A stretch of 64,000 nt of DNA from Burkholderia sp. WP9 (GTDB taxonomy: Bacteria > Pseudomonadota > Gammaproteobacteria > Burkholderiales > Burkholderiaceae), in NCBI RefSeq assembly GCF_900104795.1, contig NZ_FNTG01000001.1, positions 4,464,001 through 4,528,000 of the forward strand, read 5' to 3'. Shown here in pieces: positions 9,273 to 18,175 of this stretch. Positions within the stretch are counted from its first letter, which is position 1. Each line of letters starts with the position of its first letter. The notes under the pieces were generated by a model that saw only the letters and a program-made list of their open reading frames with translations, had not been told where the DNA came from and did not search any database. The position numbers and the translations under genes are program-made.

Positions 9273-10184
9273 GTGCAACCCGATCTCGAACTCGTGGCCG
9301 TGCGCCGCGACGAATCGTTCAAAGTGTGGTCGCACGGTTATCCGTATCGCACCGTGCGTTGGCACTTTCATCCCGAATACGAGATTCATCTGATCGTGGC
9401 GACGACTGGCAAGATGTTCGTCGGCGATCACATCAGCAGCTTCACGCCTGGCAATCTGGTGCTGATCGGACCGAACTTGCCGCACAACTGGGTGAGTGAA
9501 GTGCCGCAAGGGGAAAGCATTGCGCAGCGCAATCTGGTCGTGCAGTTCGGGCAGGAGTTCGTGTCGAGCTGCGTTGAGAGTTTTCCGGAGTGGCGTCAGG
9601 TCGAGGCACTGCTCGCGGATTCACGGCGTGGCGTGTCGTTCGGTGCGCAGACGAGCGCGGCGATCCAGCCGCTGTTTCTAGAGTTGCTGGCGGCGCGTGG
9701 GTTGCGTCGGCTCGTGCTGTTCATGTCGATGCTCGACATTCTGGTGAACGCTGAAGATCGTGAGATGTTGGCGAGTCCTGCTTATCAGGCCGATCCTGGT
9801 GGGTTTGCTTCGACTCGTATCAATCATGTGCTCACTTATATCGGGGGGAATCTCGCTAATGAGTTGCGGGAGTCGGATCTCGCGCAGCTCGCGGGGCAAA
9901 GTGTCAGCGCGTTTTCGCGGTATTTTCGGCGGCATACTGGGTTGCCGTTTGTGCAGTATGTGAATCGGATGCGGATCAATCTGGCTTGTCAGTTGCTCAC
10001 CGAAGATGAGTTGAGCGTTACTGATATTTGCTTCAAGGCAGGGTTTAATAACCTGTCGAATTTCAACCGGCAGTTTCTGGCGGTGAAGGGGATGGCGCCT
10101 TCGAAGTTTCGGCGTTATCAGCAGTTGAATGGGGCTAGTCGTGATGGTTCCGAAGGAGGGGTGGGGCGGTCGATGGTTGTTTGA
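9273..10184 (+). CDS. AraC-family transcriptional regulator with N-terminal cupin
   Basis: A 303-aa regulator starting with GTG, with GGAGG 6 bases upstream. The N-terminal ~100 residues form a cupin-like sensing domain (WHFHPEYEIHLIV, then FTPGNLVLIGPNLPHNW). The C-terminus is a double helix-turn-helix AraC DNA-binding domain: LAQLAGQSVSAFSRYFRRHTG, and SVTDICFKAGFNNLSNFNRQF with the canonical GF.N.SNF.R.F motif. Divergent from dalD, it is probably an activator of the arabitol genes. The last third uses G/T-ending codons (GGT, GTT, CGT, TTG) far more than the first part. Confidence 0.9.
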   Translation: MQPDLELVAVRRDESFKVWSHGYPYRTVRWHFHPEYEIHLIVATTGKMFVGDHISSFTPGNLVLIGPNLPHNWVSEVPQGESIAQRNLVVQFGQEFVSSCVESFPEWRQVEALLADSRRGVSFGAQTSAAIQPLFLELLAARGLRRLVLFMSMLDILVNAEDREMLASPAYQADPGGFASTRINHVLTYIGGNLANELRESDLAQLAGQSVSAFSRYFRRHTGLPFVQYVNRMRINLACQLLTEDELSVTDICFKAGFNNLSNFNRQFLAVKGMAPSKFRRYQQLNGASRDGSEGGVGRSMVV

Positions 10185-10214
10185 GGTGGGGGGCATGCGG
10201 CTGGGGATGTGTGA

Positions 10215-10530
10215 TGACTGCTGGTTTGGGGTTTTGGCCTTTCCTTGAATTCTTAGTGGTCTATTAGCGTTGCCCCTGTGCGGGGCGGCACCTACTTTCT
10301 TTGCCGCGGCAAAGAAAGTAGGCAAAGAAAGCCGCTTTGAACCGCCAGCCCATAAGAGGGTCCCCCGCGCAGCCACGGTAGTGGTGCATCTGGAATCTGT
10401 GTTCTCGCACATTCGACGCGTGTGACAAGGCCGTCATTCTTCCCGCCTCGCGCTGCGCGCTCGCCGGAACGGTCGGCTTAAGACCAGTGGGATTGGCTGG
10501 GGGAGGTGGGGCCGTCGGCTTCGCCTCGGC
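10215..10530 (+). repeat. Left arm of the inverted repeat (Paraburkholderia-type palindrome repeat)
   Basis: Begins in the G/T-rich tail after the AraC gene and runs to about 10530. It contains a perfect 32-bp palindrome at 10291-10322 whose halves are CCTACTTTCTTTGCCG and its complement, preceded by the small hairpin CCCCTGTGCGGGG. The arm is present in reverse orientation at 11565-11895 with roughly 85% identity by eye. False reading frames in this repeat encode peptides such as FFAAAKKVGAAPHRGNANR that are often mis-annotated as proteins. Confidence 0.85.
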
Positions 10531-10573
10531 GAAAGGCCCGTAAAGGCTTCTGGTCTGCGGGCAGTGGCTGCTC

Positions 10574-11026
10574 TCAATGTGCCGCTGCTGTTCGACACGC
10601 GAGCGTCTTGAATCGCACTCGCCCGTTCTCCATCTGCTTCGTTGCGCCAGTACGTTCGCGGCCCTCTGGCGCCCTTCGCGTCGCCTTCATCAACAGGTTT
10701 GCCGCATGGCGTGCCGTGATGCGGCTTCGAGGGATTCCCTTCGCGTCCAGCGCGATCACCTGGTACAGTTCACGGTCAATCTCAACCTCGCGCTGGTAAT
10801 CCTCGCCAGTGTCGAGCAGCAACTCCAGCAACTTTCGCTGTTGCTGCCTCTCCTCTCCCGTCACAGCCGGACTCCTAACTATTGAAGACAAAAGCGTGAC
10901 TAACTTGTCCAGTTGAGTCAGTTGCCTTTCAATCAGTCCGAATGCGGACAGCGCGAGTTTCTCGTATTGAAGTGCGTCAACAGGTGGGCGCGATGTGGTT
11001 CGTGAATGCTTGGCTGATTTACTCAT
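10574..11026 (-). CDS. Hypothetical 150-aa protein inside the inverted-arm island
   Basis: I do not recognise a family. The start MSKSAKHSRT has a good ribosome site AGGGAGA 9 bases upstream, which supports real translation. The protein is hydrophilic and mostly helical. It has a leucine-rich stretch (YEKLALSAFGLIERQLTQLD and on to LVTLLSSIV), an acidic-basic middle (LLDTGEDYQREVEIDRELY) and a basic C-terminus. That profile suits a small DNA-associated or coiled-coil protein. GC is lower than in the flanking operons. It is the only clear cargo of the island. Confidence 0.5.
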   Translation of the reverse strand: MSKSAKHSRTTSRPPVDALQYEKLALSAFGLIERQLTQLDKLVTLLSSIVRSPAVTGEERQQQRKLLELLLDTGEDYQREVEIDRELYQVIALDAKGIPRSRITARHAANLLMKATRRAPEGRERTGATKQMENGRVRFKTLACRTAAAH

Positions 11027-11564
11027 GGCGCGATCTCCCTGAAACTTGACTGGATCGCCCGACAGTCGCTTGCGCGGTGGTGAGCGGGCACATTGATGGG
11101 TTTAGCAGACCGGTGCGTAGTACCAGAAACCGGCGAGCCGCGAGGCTCCCCCACCACGGCCCGCCCATCGAAGAAAGGCGTGCAAAGGCAGCCGCACATT
11201 TGCTTGCACAAACGCACGGGATACTACGCATAACAGGCTGCTATACCTGCTGTCGTGAAGCACACGACAAGAATGAGTTTAATCACATCGCTTCGCACGT
11301 GATCACCTGAACAAGCTAAAAAGCGCGCACCACGTCGATTTCTGAAATTTCCTGGAGGAGTGCGCGAATAAAAGACTACAGCGCGCGAGAAGTGTCAGGG
11401 CAGAAACGCGTTGATTATGAAATAGCGAGCCGGCTGTTTGGGGCGTGTGACGATCATCCTCTCGCGCGATCATTCAAGCGCGGCTATCTGCGTCACGACC
11501 CTTGAGATTTTAAGGCTTGAACCGAACGGTTCGAGTGCATGGGACTCCGTTAAGCCGAGGCCAT
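11027..11564. other. Non-coding or weakly coding core of the island
   Basis: About 540 bases with no recognised gene. A minus-strand frame at 11019-11231 (70 aa) overlaps the start of the 150-aa gene by 8 bases, and a parallel frame at 11023-11217 contains VVGEPRGSPVSGTT. Both cover a run of short GC-rich hairpins, for example GAGCC-GCGA-GGCTC. Short frames of this flavour occur in P4-like phage immunity regions; I note a weak resemblance only. The remainder (11300-11520) is AT-richer and shows nothing. Confidence 0.3.
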
Positions 11565-11895
11565 TCCGTGGCATCGCCGAGGCGAAGCCGAGGGCCCCCA
11601 CCGCACACCGATAGAACCCTTGGTTTTGAACAGACCCTTCCGGCGAGCGCGCAGTGCGAGGTGGGAAGAATGACGGCCTTGTCACTCACGCCGAGTGTGC
11701 GAGAACACGGATTCCAGATGGACCACTACCGTGGCTGCGCGGGGGACCCGCTTAAGGGCTGGCGGTTCAAAGCGGCTTTCTTTGCCTACTTTCTTTGCCG
11801 CGGCAAAGAAAGTAGGTGCCGCCCCGCACAGGGGCAACGCCAATAGACCACAAACAAATCAAGAAAAGGCCAACCCCCAAAGAGCACACCCCAAA
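11565..11895 (-). repeat. Right arm of the inverted repeat
   Basis: Inverted counterpart of 10215-10530. It contains the same 32-bp palindrome (11785-11816), the same GGGGCGGCACCTAC-type flank, and in reverse complement follows the left arm across most of its length with scattered mismatches and small indels. It ends in the A/C-rich stretch just before the kynA stop codon. Confidence 0.85.
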
Positions 11896-11925
11896 AAAAG
11901 CCAGCCGCCGAGGCAAATGCCCTAA

Positions 11926-12867
11926 CTACAGCATAGTCCTAACATGCCAAAGCTCAGGAAACAAAACCACATCGAGCATCTTGCGCAGATAAGTAGCCCC
12001 ACTAGTCCCACCGGTGCCCTGCTTAAACCCAATAATCCGCTCAACGGTAGTGACATGCCTGAACCGCCACTGCCGAAACGCATCCTCGAGATCGACAAGT
12101 TCCTCAGCCATCTCATACAGTTCCCAATACTGCGAAGGATTCCGATAAACCTCCAGCCAGGCTGCTTCAACAGAAGCATCGTGCACAGTAGGCTGTGTCC
12201 AGTCCCTCTCAAGCCGGGAAGGCGAAATCGCAAACCCACGCCGCGCCAGCAACCGCACCACTTCATCATAAAAAGAAGGCGCCTCCAGCGAAGCTGTCAC
12301 CTCAGCCAGCACATCAGCCCGATGCGCATGCGGCTTCAGCATCAGCTCATTCTTATTGCCGAGTAAAAACTCGATCTGCCGATACTGATACGACTGAAAC
12401 CCGGAAGAACTCCCCAAATAAGGCCGCATCGCCGTGTACTCGGACGGCGTCATCGTCGCGAGAACACTCCATGCCTGCACGAGCTGCTCCATGATCCGCG
12501 ACACACGCGCGAGCATCTTGAACGCCGGCGGCAACTCATCGCGACGCACGGCCTGCAGCGCCGCCCGCAACTCATACAACGCGAGCTTCATCCACAACTC
12601 GCTCGTCTGATGCTGAATGATGAACAGCATCTCGTTATGATCCGGCGACAGCGGATGCTGCGCATCGAGCACCGTCCCGAGCGACAGATAATCGCCGTAA
12701 CTCATCGACTCCGAAAAATCGAGCTGCGCGTCGTGCCAGCCATCGCCCGACTTAGCGGCGGAAACGGCCGGGGCGGCCGAATGTGAAGCCACACTCCCAT
12801 GCCCGAACGGACATCCCTGTGCCGGTTTCTCTTCCGGCAACCCCGGTGTTTGCATGTGATCGGTCAT
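11926..12867 (-). CDS. kynA: Tryptophan 2,3-dioxygenase
   Basis: Haem dioxygenase of 313 aa opening the indole ring of L-tryptophan to N-formylkynurenine, the first step of the kynurenine pathway. Family hallmarks are [34 protein letters not shown] (substrate-side His), [14 protein letters not shown] and the C-terminal [20 protein letters not shown] carrying the haem-ligand His. The N-terminal ~45 residues are a variable extension. GAGGA lies 10 bases before the ATG. It is last in the kynB-kynU-kynA operon, 10 bp after kynU. Its 3' third uses unusual G/T-ending codons, as in the AraC gene on the other side of the island. Confidence 0.96.
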   Translation of the reverse strand: MTDHMQTPGLPEEKPAQGCPFGHGSVASHSAAPAVSAAKSGDGWHDAQLDFSESMSYGDYLSLGTVLDAQHPLSPDHNEMLFIIQHQTSELWMKLALYELRAALQAVRRDELPPAFKMLARVSRIMEQLVQAWSVLATMTPSEYTAMRPYLGSSSGFQSYQYRQIEFLLGNKNELMLKPHAHRADVLAEVTASLEAPSFYDEVVRLLARRGFAISPSRLERDWTQPTVHDASVEAAWLEVYRNPSQYWELYEMAEELVDLEDAFRQWRFRHVTTVERIIGFKQGTGGTSGATYLRKMLDVVLFPELWHVRTML

Positions 12868-12877
12868 CGCGCGCTCC

Positions 12878-14128
12878 TCAGGTCACAGCGCCGCGTGCGG
12901 CAAATTCAGGCGCACGCCAGGTCTCTTGCGTCAGGACATCGCGCAAGGTTTCCACGGCGTCCCACACGTCGACAAAGCGCGTATACAGCGGCGTAAAACC
13001 AAACCGCAGCACATGCGGTTCGCGATAATCGCCGATCACCCCGCGTGCAATCAACGCCTGCATCACCTCATAACCATTCGGGTGTTCGAAGCTCGCATGC
13101 GAGCCGCGCTGCGCATGCTCGCGTGGGGTCACGAGCTTCAGCGGAAACTCGCCGCAACGCGTTTCAACGAGTTCGATGAACAGATCGGTCAATGCCAGCG
13201 ACTTCTGGCGAATTGCCTGCATGTCGGTCTGCAGGAACACGTCGAGTCCGCATTCGACGAGCGACATCGACACCATCGGCTGCGTGCCGCACAAAAAGCG
13301 GCCGATGCCCTCGTCGGGCTGATACGCCGGATCCATCTTGAACGGCGCGCGATGTCCCCACCAGCCGGACAGCGGTTGCGAAAATTCGTTTTGATGGCGC
13401 TTGGGCACCCAGACGAACGCGGGCGAACCGGGGCCACCGTTCAGATACTTGTACGTGCAGCCGACCGCGTAATCCGCGCCGACGTCGTTCAGATCGACCG
13501 GCACCGCACCTGCCGAATGCGCGAGGTCCCACAGCGCGAGCGCGCCTTTGTCGTGGATCAGTTGGGTGAGCGCGGCCATGTCGTGCATGTAGCCGGTGCG
13601 GTAGTTCACGTGCGTGATCATCGCGATCGCCGTGTCGTCGCCGATCGCGGCAGGCAATTCGGAAGGATCGTCGACCAGACGCAATTCGTAGCCTCGGTCG
13701 AGCTGTTCGATCAGCCCCTGCGCAATGTACAGGTCGGTCGGGAAATTCGAGCGCTCGGAAACGATCACGCGACGCTTCGGATCTCGCGCATTCGCCACCC
13801 GCACCGCGGCGGACAGCAGCTTGAACAGGTTGATCGAAATCGTATCGGTGACGACTACTTCGTCTTCGGCCGCGCCGATCAGCGGCGCGAGCTTGTTGCC
13901 GAGGCGGCGCGGCAGCGCGAACCAGCCCGCGGTGTTCCAGCTGCGAATCAGGCCTTCGCCCCATTCGGCGGCGATCACGGTCTGCGCGCGTTGCGCGGCG
14001 GCGGCCGGCGGCACGCCGAGGGAGTTGCCGTCGAGATAGATGGTCGTCGACGACAGCGCGAATTGATCGCGCAACGCCGCCAGCGGGTCGGCACTATCGA
14101 GCGCCAATGCTTCTTCACGGTGGTTCAT
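12878..14128 (-). CDS. kynU: Kynureninase
   Basis: PLP enzyme of 416 aa cleaving kynurenine to anthranilate and alanine. [12 protein letters not shown] near the N-terminus, [16 protein letters not shown] (PLP-contacting Asp) and [15 protein letters not shown] with the Schiff-base Lys match the family. The start [10 protein letters not shown] gives the normal length. A much longer open frame continues upstream to 14983 but runs through kynB in another frame and has no relation to kynureninase. It lies 29 bp downstream of kynB and 10 bp upstream of kynA. Confidence 0.96.
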   Translation of the reverse strand: MNHREEALALDSADPLAALRDQFALSSTTIYLDGNSLGVPPAAAAQRAQTVIAAEWGEGLIRSWNTAGWFALPRRLGNKLAPLIGAAEDEVVVTDTISINLFKLLSAAVRVANARDPKRRVIVSERSNFPTDLYIAQGLIEQLDRGYELRLVDDPSELPAAIGDDTAIAMITHVNYRTGYMHDMAALTQLIHDKGALALWDLAHSAGAVPVDLNDVGADYAVGCTYKYLNGGPGSPAFVWVPKRHQNEFSQPLSGWWGHRAPFKMDPAYQPDEGIGRFLCGTQPMVSMSLVECGLDVFLQTDMQAIRQKSLALTDLFIELVETRCGEFPLKLVTPREHAQRGSHASFEHPNGYEVMQALIARGVIGDYREPHVLRFGFTPLYTRFVDVWDAVETLRDVLTQETWRAPEFAARGAVT

Positions 14129-14157
14129 GGTGATTCCGTCAGTCAGATCAGAGGTAG

Positions 14158-14796
14158 TCAGTGAGACTCGGGCAGCGCGCGCAATATTGCGCGCACCGGG
14201 CTTGCGTCGAGCGTGGTCAGCTTGAGCGGCAGCGCGATCAGTTCGTAGTCGCCGGGGGCGACGTCGTCGAGCACGATGCCTTCGAGAATCGCCATGCGAT
14301 GCGCGCGGATCCGGTGGTGCGCGTCCATCGTCTTCGACTCCTGCGGGTCGAGCGACGGCGTGTCGATGCCGATCAGCTTCACGCCGCGCGAAGCCAGCAG
14401 GTCGATCGTGTCCGGCGCGACCGCGCAGAACGCGCTGTCCCAGACCGTAGTCGGCGCGTTTCTGTAAGTGCGCAGTAAGACTCGCGGCGGCAGGTCGTCG
14501 AGCGAGCCGGTCAGGTGTTGTGGCGTCACAACAGGCGCGGCGCCGATGCAATGAATCACGCGGCATCGGCCGAGGTACGCATCGAGCGGGACTTCGCCGA
14601 TCGCGGCGCCTTCGGCGTCGTAGTGCAGCGGGGCGTCGGTGTGCGCGCCTGTGTGCGGCGACAGCGTTAGCCGCGCGACGTTGACGGGCGAGCCCGCCTC
14701 CATGCGCCACACGCGCTCGATACCCACCGGCGTATCGCCCGGCCACACGGGCGTGGCGGTATCGACGGCGGGGGTGATGTCCCAGAGTGTTGGCAT
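14158..14796 (-). CDS. kynB: Kynurenine formamidase (arylformamidase)
   Basis: A 212-aa metal-dependent hydrolase converting N-formylkynurenine to kynurenine and formate. It starts [20 protein letters not shown] and contains [15 protein letters not shown], the HxGxHxDxPxH zinc-binding signature of the bacterial KynB/cyclase family, plus [11 protein letters not shown] and a histidine pair in MDAHHRI. First gene of the operon, it feeds kynurenine to KynU. The promoter should lie in the 130 bp shared with the divergent Lrp-type regulator. Confidence 0.95.
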   Translation of the reverse strand: MPTLWDITPAVDTATPVWPGDTPVGIERVWRMEAGSPVNVARLTLSPHTGAHTDAPLHYDAEGAAIGEVPLDAYLGRCRVIHCIGAAPVVTPQHLTGSLDDLPPRVLLRTYRNAPTTVWDSAFCAVAPDTIDLLASRGVKLIGIDTPSLDPQESKTMDAHHRIRAHRMAILEGIVLDDVAPGDYELIALPLKLTTLDASPVRAILRALPESH

Positions 14797-14926
14797 AGTC
14801 GCATCGGCGGTTTGTGTCTATCAGGGAATGATAGGTGGCTTGCCGCGAAATGTGATTGCGAAAAAATCTCCTTCTACGCCGTGTCTTGGAACATAATTTG
14901 ATATAAATGGGAAAGGGAGACCGAAT

Positions 14927-15442
14927 ATGAACGCGATCTCGCTCGACGCCACCGATTGCCGTATCTTGACGGTGCTTCAGCAAGAAGGACGGATCAGCAA
15001 TCTCGACCTCGCGGAGCGCATCTCGCTCTCGCCGTCAGCGTGCCTGCGACGCCTGCGGCTGCTCGAAGAGCAGGGCGTCATCGAACATTACCGCGCGTGT
15101 CTGAACCGCGAAGTGCTGGGTTTTGAACTGGAAGCGTTCGTGCAGGTGTCCATGCGCAACGACCAGGAGAATTGGCACGAGCGCTTTGCGGAAGCGGTGC
15201 GCGACTGGCCGGAAGTGGTCGGCGCGTTCGTGGTGACCGGCGAGACGCACTATCTGCTGCGAGTTCTCGCGCACAACCTCAAGCATTATTCGGATTTCGT
15301 GCTGCAGCGGCTCTACAAGGCGCCGGGCGTAATGGATATTCGTTCGAATATCGTGCTGCAGACACTCAAGGAAGATTCGGGCGTGCCCGTCTCGTTAGTG
15401 AAGAAAAGCAGCGGGCATGGCGCCACGCATAACGATCGCTGA
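14927..15442 (+). CDS. kynR: Lrp/AsnC-family regulator of the kynurenine operon
   Basis: A 171-aa regulator with an N-terminal AsnC-type winged helix ([20 protein letters not shown], then [20 protein letters not shown]) and a C-terminal RAM effector-binding domain ([27 protein letters not shown]). GGGAGA precedes the ATG. Divergent position next to kynBUA is the usual place of KynR, which activates the operon in response to kynurenine. The shared intergenic region is AT-rich (around 14890-14910). The name is given by context. Confidence 0.85.
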   Translation: MNAISLDATDCRILTVLQQEGRISNLDLAERISLSPSACLRRLRLLEEQGVIEHYRACLNREVLGFELEAFVQVSMRNDQENWHERFAEAVRDWPEVVGAFVVTGETHYLLRVLAHNLKHYSDFVLQRLYKAPGVMDIRSNIVLQTLKEDSGVPVSLVKKSSGHGATHNDR

Positions 15443-15462
15443 GTGCAAGGACGGCCGCGCGG

Positions 15463-15972
15463 TCAAAGCGGCTTGAGTCCGTGAAACTGGCCGTTCTGAA
15501 AGACGAGCGGCGAGATCTCGGCGGCATTCTCATGCACGCCGCAGCGCTCCACTTCGCCGACGAAAATCACGTGGTCGCCTTCCTCGTAGCGGCTGCGGTT
15601 ATGGCATTCGAACCAGGCGAGCGCGCCGTCCAGCACCGGCATGCCGGTGTCGCCTTCCGCATGCGACACGCCTTCGAAGCGGTCGCCCTTCACGGTCGCA
15701 AAGCGTTTGCACAGATCGAGCTGCGACGCGGCCAGCACGTTGACCACGTAGTGACTATTGGCGCGGAATACGGGCATCGACGCCGAGCGCGTGGCGAGAC
15801 TCCACAACACGAGCGGCGGATTGAGCGAAACCGAGTTGAACGAACTGGCCGTGATGCCGATCAATTGGCCGGACGCCGCGCGCGTTGTAATGACGGTGAC
15901 ACCGGTGGCGAATTGGCTGAGCGCCTGTTTAAAGGCGTTCTGGTCGAAGTTGGGCGGGCTGGCGCGCTTCAT
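15463..15972 (-). CDS. Flavin reductase-like domain protein
   Basis: A 169-aa protein with a single flavin-reductase-like FMN-binding split-barrel domain. It contains LSQFATGVTVITT, GITASSFNSVSLNPPLVLWSL, VNVLAASQLDLCKRFA and FVGEVERCGV, the usual path of NAD(P)H:flavin reductases that supply reduced flavin to two-component monooxygenases. No oxygenase partner is adjacent. It converges on the kynR gene (20 bp between stops), so it is not part of the kynurenine operon. Substrate partner unknown. Confidence 0.88.
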   Translation of the reverse strand: MKRASPPNFDQNAFKQALSQFATGVTVITTRAASGQLIGITASSFNSVSLNPPLVLWSLATRSASMPVFRANSHYVVNVLAASQLDLCKRFATVKGDRFEGVSHAEGDTGMPVLDGALAWFECHNRSRYEEGDHVIFVGEVERCGVHENAAEISPLVFQNGQFHGLKPL

Positions 15973-16235
15973 TGGGCGCAGGCCTCTGGCGCAAACCGGC
16001 TAAAGCCCGGGATGAAGCTGTCGCGCGCGCGGCCGAAAACAAATGATTCGAAAGTCATAGTGAAAATCGTCGATTTGTCCCAATTTTAACTGCAATCGCG
16101 GCGGATTGGCCGCGACCCCATCCGTTGTATGAAAAAACCGCTAAGCTGGAAAGCTCGTGGGTGGAACGAGTGTTGCGGCGAAGCGTGGACCGGCATCGGC
16201 CGATTGTGCGATTGTGAGTTCAAGGAGCGGGCAGC

Positions 16236-16784
16236 ATGAGTCAGACAGGCGAAGTCGCCACTCTTGGCGGCGGTTGTTTCTGGTGCCTCGAAGCGGTGTA
16301 CCTGGGCGTCGACGGCGTGAACGCGGTGGAGTCGGGCTATGCGGGCGGCCAGACCCTGCAACCGACGTATGAGCAGGTATGCGACGGCGAGACGGGCCAC
16401 GCCGAAGTCGTGAAGGTCGACTTCGATCCGGCCAAAATCAGTTACCGCGAGATTATCGACATCTTCTTCGCGATCCATGATCCGACGCAGTTGAACCGGC
16501 AGGGGAACGACGTCGGCACGCAATACCGCTCGGTGATCTTTGCGCACTCCGAAGCGCAACGGGAAACCGCGCTGCAGGCGATCCGCGAGATTGGCGAACA
16601 GCAGATTTACGACGGGCAGATCGTCACCCAGGTGCTGCCGCTCGACGGCAACTACTGGCCTGCCGAGGCCTATCACCAGAACTATTTCGCGCACCACCCG
16701 AATCAAGGGTATTGCTCGTTCGTGGTGGCGCCGAAAGTGGCGAAGTTTCGTCAGAAGTTTGCTCACCGGGTCAGGGTGGGCTAA
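16236..16784 (+). CDS. msrA: Peptide methionine sulfoxide reductase A
   Basis: A 182-aa repair enzyme that reduces the S-epimer of methionine sulfoxide. The active site GGGCFWCLEAVY (catalytic Cys at about residue 13) lies at the N-terminus. SGYAGGQTLQPTYEQVCDGETGHAEVV and the Glu/Asp-rich core follow, and YHQNYFAHHPNQGYC near the C-terminus carries a possible resolving Cys. GGAGC lies before the ATG. Single gene, no msrB beside it. Confidence 0.96.
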   Translation: MSQTGEVATLGGGCFWCLEAVYLGVDGVNAVESGYAGGQTLQPTYEQVCDGETGHAEVVKVDFDPAKISYREIIDIFFAIHDPTQLNRQGNDVGTQYRSVIFAHSEAQRETALQAIREIGEQQIYDGQIVTQVLPLDGNYWPAEAYHQNYFAHHPNQGYCSFVVAPKVAKFRQKFAHRVRVG

Positions 16785-16814
16785 CGAGCTGAGCCGCCGG
16801 TCACACGCTGCTTG

Positions 16815-18104
16815 TTAAGTTTCCGAGTGTGGCGGGCAGTCGTTTTCGTTGGGCGGCGTGGACGCATTGTCGTGCGAAGGTTCATGCTCGTGTTCATGAG
16901 CCAGCCGCGCATACGCCTCGATAATGGCCCGCGCCAACTCCAGACAGCTCAGCGGCGCCGAGCCTTCGGCCTTGTTGTTGATCGCGATTACCACCGGCTG
17001 GCCGGCCAGCGCATAGCGCGCGGCCAGTTCGGCGAGTGACGCGCGGGTTGCGGGATCCGGGTCGACCAACTGGTTGAACGGCTCGTACTTGGCCTTCGCC
17101 TGTTCGTATTTGAAGCCACCGTGCAGACTCCAGCGCACGATCAGCGGTCCGGCCGGTTCGCCGTCCAGCAGTGCGAGCGCTGCAGCCTGGCGCAGTGGAT
17201 CGGGCATACGCGCGTGAATGCCCACGCAATAGCGCACGCCCGCGGTCTTGAGCGTACGGATGAAACGCGGCGTGAGCAGGCTCGCGTCACGGATCTCGAT
17301 TGCGTAGCAGGTGCCTTCCGGCAGCTTCGGCAAGGCTGTCAGGAATTCGGCCAGCCGTTCGATGAACGCCGCCGGCTGCGCCAGTATCTGGTCCGGCAGT
17401 GGCGAAAGCTGAAACACCAGTGCGCCGGCCTTGGCGCCGAGGCCTTCGAGACAAGGCGTGACGAAGTCGTCGATCGCCATTTGCGCGTTCAGAAAACACG
17501 GGTTCATCGAGACCGGCTCGCCGCGTTCGGCGCGCACCGTGGCGTCGGTGATCGTCATCGGCGCTTTGACGATGAAGCGGAAGTGCTCGGGCACCTGCTG
17601 CGCGTAGCGCAAGTATTCGGTGACCGTGAGCGCCTGATAAAACGACCGGTCGATGCTGACCGTTTTCAGCAGCGGATGCGCGCCGTAGGCCGTGAGACCC
17701 TCGCGGGAGAGCTTGCTGTTGCTGTATTCGTCGCCGTAGACGATGCCGTTCCAGCCCGGAAACGACCACGTGGACGTGCCGAGGTGGATCTGCGCAGGTA
17801 GCTGGGCCGCGAGCGCGAGCAACTCGGGCGAGGGTGGGGCGGCGAGGATTTCGCGGGTGCGGCGCTTTTTCGGGGTGTCGGTAGGGACGTTCGCGGTGTC
17901 GGCTTCAGGCGGGGCGTCGCCTTCGTCTGGCTGCGACACGGCGGCGGCCTCAGCGCTGCCGCGCGCCTGCTTGACTCGGGCATCGGCCTTCTGCGGCGGC
18001 GGCTCCTCCGGCATGCCGAACAGATCGAACTGCACGGCTTCGCCTGCGGCGCCCGATTCGCCTTCAACCGGCTGTTCAACTTCGCTTGTCCCGCTCTGGT
18101 CCAT
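16815..18104 (-). CDS. DUF72 domain protein with a long charged N-terminus
   Basis: A 429-aa protein. The core from about residue 105 (QIHLGTSTWSFPGW) to VIAINNKAEGSAPLSC is a DUF72 TIM-barrel (YecE-like), a family of unknown reaction. The first ~100 residues are low-complexity, Glu/Pro/Ala-rich and unlike the compact E. coli homologue, so they are probably a disordered extension. The His/Glu-rich tail HEHEHEPSHDN is also unusual. Start at MDQSGTSEVE; an internal start cannot be excluded. It converges with msrA and lies upstream of no obvious partner. Confidence 0.85.
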   Translation of the reverse strand: MDQSGTSEVEQPVEGESGAAGEAVQFDLFGMPEEPPPQKADARVKQARGSAEAAAVSQPDEGDAPPEADTANVPTDTPKKRRTREILAAPPSPELLALAAQLPAQIHLGTSTWSFPGWNGIVYGDEYSNSKLSREGLTAYGAHPLLKTVSIDRSFYQALTVTEYLRYAQQVPEHFRFIVKAPMTITDATVRAERGEPVSMNPCFLNAQMAIDDFVTPCLEGLGAKAGALVFQLSPLPDQILAQPAAFIERLAEFLTALPKLPEGTCYAIEIRDASLLTPRFIRTLKTAGVRYCVGIHARMPDPLRQAAALALLDGEPAGPLIVRWSLHGGFKYEQAKAKYEPFNQLVDPDPATRASLAELAARYALAGQPVVIAINNKAEGSAPLSCLELARAIIEAYARLAHEHEHEPSHDNASTPPNENDCPPHSET

Positions 18105-18175
18105 CGGTGTTCGACCTGCTGTTCAAAGGTTGCGCCGCGTCGCCCGCCCATGCACGGCGCCGTGGCGCAACCGGA

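Larger units (their letters stand above)
10215..11895. mobile_element. 1.7-kb island with ~300-bp inverted arms around one small gene
   Basis: Two inverted copies of the same ~300-bp repeat enclose about 1 kb of lower-GC DNA with one plausible gene (10574-11026) and a short candidate frame. No transposase or integrase is present, so mobility is only suggested by the architecture. It lies between the convergent 3' ends of the AraC regulator and kynA. It could be a non-autonomous composite unit or two independent repeat copies that happen to flank a gene. Confidence 0.35.

Noticed and set aside
9678..10412. 244-aa minus-strand frame (and the similar 11695-11925 plus-strand frame) sharing FFAAAKKVGAAPHRGNAN
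   Set aside because: The shared peptide is the translated palindromic repeat; the rest is antisense to the AraC gene. It is a repeat artefact.
14129..14983. In-frame upstream extension of kynU to give a 701-aa protein
   Set aside because: The extension runs through kynB in another frame, is Arg-rich and has no similarity to kynureninase; kynU has a normal start at 14128.
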